From Agelas oroides (lineage: Eukaryota; Porifera; Demospongiae; Agelasida; Agelasidae), in NCBI GenBank assembly GCA_949130485.1, contig OX422195.1, positions 1,907,566 through 1,971,565 on the forward strand: a DNA stretch of 64,000 nt, in the 5' to 3' direction. The stretch's first letter is position 1. Every line of letters begins with the position of its first letter. The notes under the pieces are model-generated. The model was not told the origin of the DNA, made no database searches, and saw only the letters and a list, made by a program, of their open reading frames with translations. Of the stretch, positions 55,201-64,000 are shown one piece after another. The position numbers and the translations under genes are program-made.

Positions 55201-58175
55201 TCATGGTGTCTCATGCTGTCTCATACAGTCCCATTGCATCCAATGTCTCGTAGTGTGTCATGCTGTCTCATGATGTCTCATAATATCTCATGCTGTGTCA
55301 TAGTGCCTCATAGTGTCTCATACTGCCTCACAATGTGTCAGTGTCTCATGCTGTCTCATACACTCCCATTGGATCTATAATCTCTCATGCTGTCTCACAA
55401 TGTCTCATGTTGTCTCATAGTGTCTCATAATGCCTCATGATGTCTCCTATTGTCTCAGTGTCTCATGCTGTCTCATGCAGTCCCATTGCATCCATAATGT
55501 CTCATTCTGTCTCATAATGTCTGATGATGTCTCCTATTGTCTCATGCGTCCATAATATCTCATAGTGTCTCATACTGTCTCATAATGTCTCATAATGTCT
55601 CATAATGTCTCCTATTGTCTCATAGTGCCTCATAGTGTCTCATAGTGCCTTACGATGTCTCCTATTGTGTCAGTGTCTCATGCTGTCTCATACAGTCCCA
55701 TTGCATCTCATAATGTCTCCTAGTGTCTCATGCTCTCTCATAATGTCTCATGATGTCTCTTATTGTCTCAGTGTCTCATGCTGTGTCATAATGTCTCATG
55801 ATGTGTCATACTGCCTCACGATGTCTCCTATTGTCTGATAGTGTCTCATGCTGGCTCATACAGTCCCATTGCATTCATAATGTCGCGTAGAGTCTCATGC
55901 TGTCTCATCATGTCTCGTGATGTCTCTTATTGGCTAATAGTGTTTCATGGTGGCTCATATTGTCTCATTATGTCTCCTATTGTCTCAGTATCTCATGCTG
56001 TTGCATACAGTCCCATTGCATCTATAATGTCTCGTAGTGTCTCATGCTGTCTCATAATGTCTCATGATGTCTCCTATTGTCTCAGTATCTTATGGTGTGT
56101 CATACAGTCGCATTGCATCCATAATATCTCCTAGAGTCTTACGCTGTCTCATGACGTCTCATGATGTCTCTCATTGTTTCATAGTGTCTCATGCTGTCTC
56201 ACAACGTCTGATGTTGTCTCCTATTGTCTCATAGTGTCTCATAATGTCTCATGCTATCTCATGCTGTCTCATACTGTTCCATTGCATCTCATAATGACTC
56301 ATGGTGTCTCATTCTGTCTCATACAGTCCCACTGAATCTCATAATGTCTCCTTTTGTCTCACAGTGTCTCATGCTGTCTCAGTGTCTCATGATGTCTCAT
56401 GGTGTCTCATGCTGTCTCATACAGTCCCATTGCATCCATAATGTCTCATAATGTCTAATGATGTCTCCTATTGTCTCAGTATCTCATGTTGTCCCATACA
56501 GTCCCATTGCATCCATAATGTCTCATAGTACCTCATGCTGTCTCATGATGTCTCATGATGTCTCATAGCGTCTCATAATATCTCATGATGTCTCCTATTT
56601 TCTCACAGTGTCTCATGCTGTGTCATACAGTCCCATTGAATCTCATAGAGTCTTATGCCGTCTTAATGTCTCAAGATGGTTCATAATGTCTCATGATGTC
56701 TCATGGTGTCTCATGATGTCTCATGATGTCTCCTATAGTCTCAGTATCTTATGCTGTCTCATACAGGCCCATTGCGTCCATAATATCTCATAGTGTCTCA
56801 TACTGTCTCATAATGTCTCATAATGTCTCCTATTGTCTCATTGTGTCTCATGCTGTCTCATACTGTCCCATTGCATCAATAATGTCTCATAGTGTATCAT
56901 GCTGTCTCATAGTGTCTCTTGATTTCTGATAGTGTCTGATGATGTCTCCTATTGTCTCAGTATCTTATGCTGTCTCATACAGGCCCATTGCGTCCATAAT
57001 AAATCGTAGTGTCTCATACTGTCTCATAATGTCTCATAATGTCTCCTATTGTCTCATTGTGTCTCATGCTGTCTCACATATACAGTCCCATTGCATCCAT
57101 AATGTCTCATGATGTCTAATGATGTCTCCTATTGTCTCAGTATCTCATGCTGTCTCATACAGTCCCATTGTATCCATAATGTCTCGTAGTACCTCATGCT
57201 GTCTCATGATGTCTCATAGTGTCTCATGATATCTCATGATGTCTACTATTGTCTCACAGTGTCTCATGCTGTTTCATACAGTCCCATTGAATCTCATAAT
57301 GTCTAGTAGTGTCTTATGCCGTCTTAATGTCTGAAGGTGTCTCATAGTTGCTCATAATGTCTCATAATGTATCGTATTGTCTCATTGTGTCTCATGCTGT
57401 CTCATACTGTCCCATTGCATCAATAATGTCTCATAGTGTCTCATGCTGTCTCACAGTGTCTCTTGATTTCTCATGATGTCTCCTATTGTCTCATAGTCTC
57501 GTGCTGTCTCGTAAAGTCCCATTGCATCTCTAATGTCTCATAGTGTCTCATGCTGTCTCATAATGTCTCATCATGTCTCCTATTTTCTAGTCTCTCATGG
57601 TTATGGTGTCTCGTGGTGTCTTATGTTGTCTCATGCTGTGTTGTGGTGTCTCATGGAGTCTCATTGTGTGTTATGGTGTTTGATTGTGTCTTATTGCGTC
57701 TTATGTTTTCTGATGGTGACTTATGTCTGATAGTGTCTTTTGGTGTCTTATATTGTGTTTTAAATTCGAGTGTCTCGTTCTGTCTTATTGCATCTAATGT
57801 TGTCGCATGGTGTCTTATATTGTCTCATGGTGTCTCATGGTGTCTTGTAGTGTCTGGTGTCTTGTAGTGTCTCATGGTGTCTCATGGTGTCTTGTAGTGT
57901 CTCACAGTGTCTCATGGTGTCTTGCAGTGTCTCACAGTGTCTCATGGTGTCTCATGGTGTCTCATGGTGTCTCATGGTGTCTTGTAGTGTCTCATGGTGT
58001 CTCATGGTGTCTTGTAGTGTCTCACAGTGTCTCATGGTGTCTTGCAGTGTCTCACAGTGTCTCATGGTGTCTTGTAGTGTCTCAGTGTCTCACGGTGTCT
58101 TGTGATGTCTTATATTGTTTCATAGTGTCTCACGGTGTCTCTGTTTTTGTGGGGTCTCATGCTTTGTCAGCATGG
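49293..58175 (+). repeat. 10-bp satellite, right region part 4
   Basis: Nearly 9 kb without interruption. The marker words CAGTCCCATTGCATCCATAA and TGTCTCTTATTGGCTGATAG give the longer units. Internal blocks repeat: about 51245-51780 at about 51830-52400 (offset about 584 bp), and 49280-49440 resembles 49980-50110. The 57595-58170 part is the TGG variant. Confidence 0.95.
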
Positions 58176-58589
58176 TGTTTCATGATATGATGTCTCATGA
58201 TGTCCTAAGTTGTCAGTATAGATGTATGTTAATATAACTCCAGGGTTGAATAAGTCCCAACACCCCCCAAAACAGGCGTTAATCGTTGGAGTAGTGTCTG
58301 CATTAATTGTACACAAACTGATTCCAGTATTTGTGTCACTTTATGTAGTTCTGAGTAGTTGTTGACCTGTCACCCTATTTCCTGACACCCCCTCCTTCTT
58401 CTTCCCCCTCCCCTCTCCCTTCTCAACCACACATAATAGACTGCAACAGTAACCCACTCTGTATCACCAACTCCAAGGTACAGAAACATTACCCAGTGAC
58501 ACGAGACCTCACTCCTTCCACCTCCCCTTCTCCTTCCCCCTTCCTTCTCCCTTCTCAACGACACATAATTATAGTAGACTGCAACAGTA
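58176..58589. repeat. Unique-type segment inside the satellite, copy 2
   Basis: Matches 48905-49230 closely (for example CACCCCCC for CATCCCCC). It then has an extra copy of the pyrimidine tract and CAACxACACATAATxxTAG before the inversion starts at about 58590. Confidence 0.85.
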
Positions 58590-59016
58590 GACAGTATGAG
58601 ACACAATGAGACATCATGAGACATTGAGGCAGGATGAGACACTGTGAGACAAAAGGAGACATTATGAGACATTGAGACAGCATAAGACGCTACAAGACAT
58701 TATGAGATTCAATGGGACTGTATGAGACAGAGTGAGATACCATGAGCCATTATGAGATGCAATGGAACTGTACGAGACAGCATGAGATAGCATACAACAT
58801 TATGAGACAACAGGAGACATCATCAGACATTATGAGACAGCATGAGACACTTGAAACAACGAGAGACATCATGAGACAGCATGAGACACTATTGAAAGGA
58901 GATAAGGAGTGATGTGGAAAGTCCAAGAGCATTGGCCTGAATGGCAACAGTGAGGCCTCATGTCACTGGGTCAATGTTTCTGTACCTTGGAGTTGGTGAC
59001 ACAGAGTGGGTTACTG
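58590..59016 (-). repeat. Inverted block in copy 2
   Basis: Reverse complement of 49177-49605: the satellite words switch to ATGAGACA from 58590 to about 58890, followed by inverted unique sequence to 59016. A 65-codon stretch at 49246-49443 is identical in translation to 58750-58947 on the other strand. At 59017 the sequence resumes as the continuation of 49606 (GGAAGTCTCCTATTGTCTC). Confidence 0.92.
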
Positions 59017-62000
59017 AGGAAGTCTCCTATTGTCTCATAGTGTCTCATGCTGTATCATACAGTCCCATCGCATCCATAATGTCTCATAATGTCTCATGCT
59101 GTCTCTTATTGGCTGATAGTGTCTCATGCTGTCTCATATTGTCTCATGCTGTCTCATATTGTCTCACGATGTCTCCTATTGTCTCAGTGTCTCATGCTGT
59201 CTGATACAGTCCCATTGCATCTATAATATCTCGTAGTGTCTCGTGCTGTCTCATGATGTCTCATGATGTCTCATAGTGTCTCATGCTGTCTCATGATGTC
59301 TCTCGTTGTTTCAAGTGTCTCATGCTGTCTCATAATGTCTGATGATGTCTCCTGTTGTCTCATAATGTTGTATGCTATCTCATGCTGTCTCGTACAGTTT
59401 CAGTGCATCTCATAATGTCTCATGGTGTCTCATGCTGTCTCATGCATGGTGTCTCATAATGTCTCATAGTGTCTTATGCTGTCGCATAATGTCTCATGAT
59501 GTCTCCTTTTGTCTCACAGTGTCCCATGCTGTCTCAATGTCTCATGATATCTCATAGTGTCTCATACTGTCTCAAGAAGTCTCCTATTGTCTCGTAGTCT
59601 CTCATGCTGTATCATACAATCCCATTGCATCCATACTGGCTCATAATGTCTCATGCCGTCTCATAATGCCTCAGGATGTCTTATAGTGTCTCATAATGTC
59701 TGATGATGTCTCCTATTGTCTCATGGTGTCTCATGCTGTCTCATACAGTCCCATTGCATCCATAATGTCTCATAATGTCTAATGATGTCTCCTATTCTCT
59801 CAGTATCTCATGCTGTCTCATACAGTCCCATTGCATCCATAATGTCTCGTAGTACCTCATGCTGTCTCATGATGTCTCATGATATCTCATAGTCTCATAG
59901 TGTCTAATAATATCTTATGATGTCTCCTATTGTCTCACAGTGTCTCATGCTGTTTCATACAGTCCCATTGAATCTCATGATGTCTCATAATGTCTCATGA
60001 TGTCTGATAGTATCTTATGCTGTCTCATACAGGCCCACTGCGTCCATAATATCTCGTACTGTCTCATGCTGTCTCATAATGTCTCATAATGTCTCCTATT
60101 GTCTCATAGTGTCTCATGCTGTCTCATAGTGTCTCAGGATGTCTCCTATTGTCTCAGTGTCTCATGCTGTCTGATACAGTCCCATTGCATCTATAATGTC
60201 TCGTAGTGTCTCATGCTGTCTCATGATGTCTCATCATGTCTCCTATTTTCTCATAGTGTTTCATGCTGTCTAATAATGTCTCATCATGTCTCCTATTGTC
60301 TCATAGTGTCTCATGTCTCATGCTGTCTCATTCAGTCCCATTGCGTCCATAATGTCTCGTAGAGTGTCATGCTGTCTCATGATCTCCCATAATATCTCAT
60401 GCTGTCTCATAATATCTCATGATGTCTCCTATTGTCTCATAGTATCTCATGTCTCATGCTGTCTCATAATATCTCATGATATCTCATAATGTCTCAAGCT
60501 GCCTCATAAAATCTCATAATGTCTCATAATGTCTCATGATGTCTCCATTTGTCTCAGTGTCTGATGCTGTCTCATACAGTCCCATTGCAGCCATAATGTC
60601 TCATAGTGTCTCATTCTGTCTTGTAAAGTCATGTGATGTCTCCTATTGTCTCATAGTTTCTCATACTGTCTCATAAAGTCCCATTGCATCCCATAATGTC
60701 TCGTAGTGTCTCATGTTCTCTCATAATGTCTCACGATGTGTCTTATTGGCTAATAGTGTTTTATGCTGTCTTATGATGTCTCCTATTGTCTCAGTGTCTC
60801 ATGCTGTCTCGTAATATCTCATGGTGTCTCATAGTGCCTCATAGTCTCTCATGCTCTCTCATAAGATGTCTCAGTGTCTCATGCTGTGTCATAATGTCTC
60901 ATGATGTGTCATACAGACCCATTGCATCCATAATGTCTCGTAGTACCTCATGCTGTCTCATGATGTCTCATAGTGTCTCATAATATCTCATGATGTCTCC
61001 TATTGTCTCACAGTGTCTCATGCTGTGTCATACAGTCCCATTGAATCTCATAATGTTTAGTAGTGTCTTATGCCGTCTTAATGTCTCAAGATGTCTCATG
61101 ATGTCTCATGCTTTCTCATGATGTCTCATGCTTTCTCATGATGTCTCATGATGTCTCATGATGTCTCCTAATGTCTCAGTATCTTATGCTGTCTCATACA
61201 GGCCCATTGCGTCCATAATGTCTCGTAGTGTCTCATACTGTCTCATAATGTCTCATAATGTCTCCTATTGTCTCATAGTGTCTCATGATGTTTCCTATTG
61301 TCTCATTGTGACTCATGCTGTCTCATAGTGTCTCTTGATTTCTCATAGTGTCTCATGATGTTTCTTATTGTCTCACAGTCTCATGCTGTCTCATACTGTC
61401 CCATTGCATCCATAATGTCTCATAGTGTCTCATGCTGTCTCATGCTGTCCCATTGCATCCATAATGTCTCCTATTGTCTCATGGTGTGTCATGCTGTCTC
61501 ACACAGTCCCATTGCATCCATAATATCTCATAATGTTTAATGATGTCTCCTATTGTCTCAGTATCTCATGCTGTCGCATACAATCCCATTGCATCCATAA
61601 TGTCTCGTAGTACCTCATGCTGTCTCATGATGTCTCATAGTGTCTCATAATATCTCATGATGTCTCCTATTGTCTCACAGTGTCTCATGCTGTGTCATAC
61701 AGTCCCATTGAATCTCATAATGTTTAGTAGTGTCTTATGCCGTCTTAATGTCTCAAGATGTCTCATGCTTTCTCATGGTGTCTCATGATGTCTCCTATTG
61801 TCTCAGTATCTTATGCTGTCTCATACTGTCCCATTGCATCCATAATGTCTCATAGTGTCTCATGCTGTCACATACTGTCCCATTGCATCCATAATGTCTC
61901 ATAGTGTCTCATGCTGTCTCATGCTGTCCCATTGCATCCATAATGTCTCATAGTGTCTCATGCTGTCTCATACTGTCCCATTGCATCCATAATGTCTCAT

Positions 62001-64000
62001 GCTGTCTCGTAAAGTCCCATTAGATCCGTAATGTCTCATAATGTCTCATGCTGTCTCATAACATGTCTTCTATTTTTACATGGTGTCTAATATTGTCTCA
62101 TGATGTCTCATGGTGTCTCATAATGTCTCATATGGTCTCCTATTGTCTCAGTTTCTCATGCTGTCTTATACAGTCCCATTGCATCCATAATGTCTCATTC
62201 TGTCTCATAATGTCTGATGATGTCTCCTATTGTCTCATAGTGTCTCACGCTGTCTCATAAACTCCCATTGCATCTCATAATGTCTCGTACTGTCTCATGC
62301 TGTCTCATAACCTGTCTCCTATTTTTTCATGCTGTCTAGTAATGTCTCATGATGTCTCATGGTGTCTCATAATGTCTCATGTGGTCTCCTATTGTCTCAG
62401 TTTCTCATGCTGTCTCATAGAGTGCCAATGCATCCATAATGTCTCATAGTGTCTCATGCTGTCTCATACTGTCCCATTGCATCCATAATGTCTCATAGTG
62501 TCTCATGCTGTCTCGTAAAGTCCCATTAGATCCGTAATGTCTCATAGTGTCTCATGCTGTCTCATCATGTCTCATGATGTCTCTTATTGGCTAATATTGT
62601 CTCATGCTGTCTCATAACGTCTCATGATGTCTCCTATTGTCTCAGTATCTCATGCTGTCGCATACAGTTCCATTGCATCCATAATGTCTCGTAGTACCTC
62701 ATGCTGTCTCATGATGTCTCATAGTGTCTCATAATATCTCATGATGTCTACTATTGTCTCACAGTGTCTCATGCTGTGTCATACAGTCCCATCGAATCTC
62801 ATAATGTTTAGTAATGTCTTATGCCGTCTTAATGTCTCAAGATGTCTCATGATGTCTCATGCTTTCTCATGATGTCTCATGATGTCTCATGATGTCTCCT
62901 ATTGTCTCAGTATCTTATGCTGTCTCATACAGGCCCATTACGTCCATAATATCTCGTAGTGTCTCATACTGTCTCATAATGTCTCATAATGTCTCCCTAT
63001 TGTCTCATTGTGTCTCATGCTGTTTCATACTGTCTCATTGCATCAATAATGTCTCATAGTGTCTCATGCTGTCTCATAGTGTCTCTTGATTTCTCATAGT
63101 GTCTCATGATGTTTCCTATTGTCTCATAGTCTCATGCTGTCTCATACTGTCCCATTGCATCCATAATGTTTCATCATGTCTCATGCTGTCTCCTGCTGTC
63201 CCATTACATCCATAATGTCTCATAGTGTTCTCATGCTGTCTCATACTGTCCCATTGCATCCATAATGTCTCATAGTGTCTCATGCTGTCTCGTAAAGTCC
63301 CATTAGATCCGTAATGTCTCATAGTGTCTCATGCTGTCTCATAACATGTCTTCTATTTTTTCATGCTGTCTAATATTGCCTCATGATGTCTCATGGTGTC
63401 TCATAATGTCTCATGTGGTCTCCTATTGTCTCAGTTTCTCATGCTGTCTCATAAAGTCCCATTGCATCCATAATGTCTCATTCTGTCTCATAATGTCTGA
63501 TGATGTCTCCTATTGTCTCATAGTGTCTCACGCTGTCTCGTAAAGTCCCATTGAATCCATAATGTCTCAGTGTCTCATGCTGTCTCATAACATGTGTCCT
63601 ATTTTTTCATGCTGTCTAGTAATGTCTCATGATGTCTCATGGTGTCTCATAATGTCTGATGATGTCTCCTGTTGTCCATAATGTTGTATGCTATCTCATG
63701 CTGTCTCATACAGTTCCATTGCATCTCATAATGTCTCATGGTGTCTCATTCTGTCTCATACAGTCCCACTGAATGTCATAATGTCTCGTAGTGTCTTATG
63801 CTGTCTCATAATGTCTCATAATGTCTCCTTTTGTCTCACAGTGTCTCATGATGTGTCATAGTGTCTCATACTGTCTCAGGAAGTCTCCTATTGTCTCATA
63901 GTGTCTCATGCTGTATCATACAGTCCCATCGCATCCATAATGTCTCATAATGTCTCATGCTGTCTCATAATGTCTGATGATGTCTCTTATTGGCTGATAG
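59017..64000 (+). repeat. 10-bp satellite, right region part 5 (to window end)
   Basis: TGTCTCATNN words to the window edge. Higher-order blocks repeat, for example 59320-59480 with 50020-50190, and 61580-61760 with 62650-62840. Cut by the window end. Confidence 0.95.

Noticed and set aside
42061..64000. Possible CRISPR-like array because of regular short repeats
   Set aside because: There are no unique spacers: the repeat words fill the whole stretch, the genome is eukaryotic, and there are no cas genes.

Overview
The window looks like metazoan nuclear DNA, most likely from a demosponge; Amphimedon queenslandica is my best guess from memory of its enlarged class C receptor families, but no search was possible. 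Support comes from intronless GABA-B-like class C GPCR genes, a CHID1-like gene with GT-AG introns, a DIRS-type tyrosine-recombinase retrotransposon, small inverted-repeat transposons and very large satellite arrays. About half of the window is tandem repeat.

Layout. 1-3029: satellite of 10-bp units in ATGAGACA orientation. 3030-4856: 74-bp satellite. 4857-5760: a duplicated segment carrying a small minus-strand gene for a probable mitochondrial membrane protein (UQCC4/CCSMST1-like). 5.8-7.1 kb: hairpin element and two minisatellites. 7.1-11.65 kb: decayed DIRS/Ngaro-like retrotransposon (gag, RT, RNase H, tyrosine recombinase). 11.65-14.1 kb: mostly featureless, with a structured hairpin and a CpG-rich open stretch. 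14.1-25.35 kb: four receptor genes on the plus strand, one of family 1 followed by three tandem 3.13-kb units of family 2. 25.67-28.84 kb: the 3' exons of a CHID1-like gene whose 5' half is missing. 29.04-31.22 kb: 21-bp satellite. 31.4-31.86 kb: short 10-bp satellite block with an internal orientation switch. 32.1-39.4 kb: two more family 1 receptor genes, with a broken copy of the UQCC4-like gene and a foldback element between them. 39.8-40.85 kb: an insertion with a long palindrome and tRNA-like sequence. 41.07-42.06 kb: the 74-bp satellite again. 42.06-64.0 kb: the 10-bp satellite again, in the opposite orientation to the left edge, interrupted by two hAT-like elements and a duplicated, partly inverted unique segment.

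Receptor status. Six receptor loci exist. Three are open along their full length (14098-16323, 20712-22922, 32100-34346). One is split by a 457-bp transposon (17120-19789), one is truncated with a stop and a frameshift (23847-25348), and one has a single in-frame stop (37206-39404). All lack the cysteine-rich domain of metabotropic glutamate receptors and go straight from Venus-flytrap domain to seven helices, as GABA-B receptors do. Near-identity of the family 2 units points to recent tandem duplication.

I saw no CRISPR array, operon or prokaryotic system. Most long open frames in the satellites are artefacts of repeat periods that lack stop codons.
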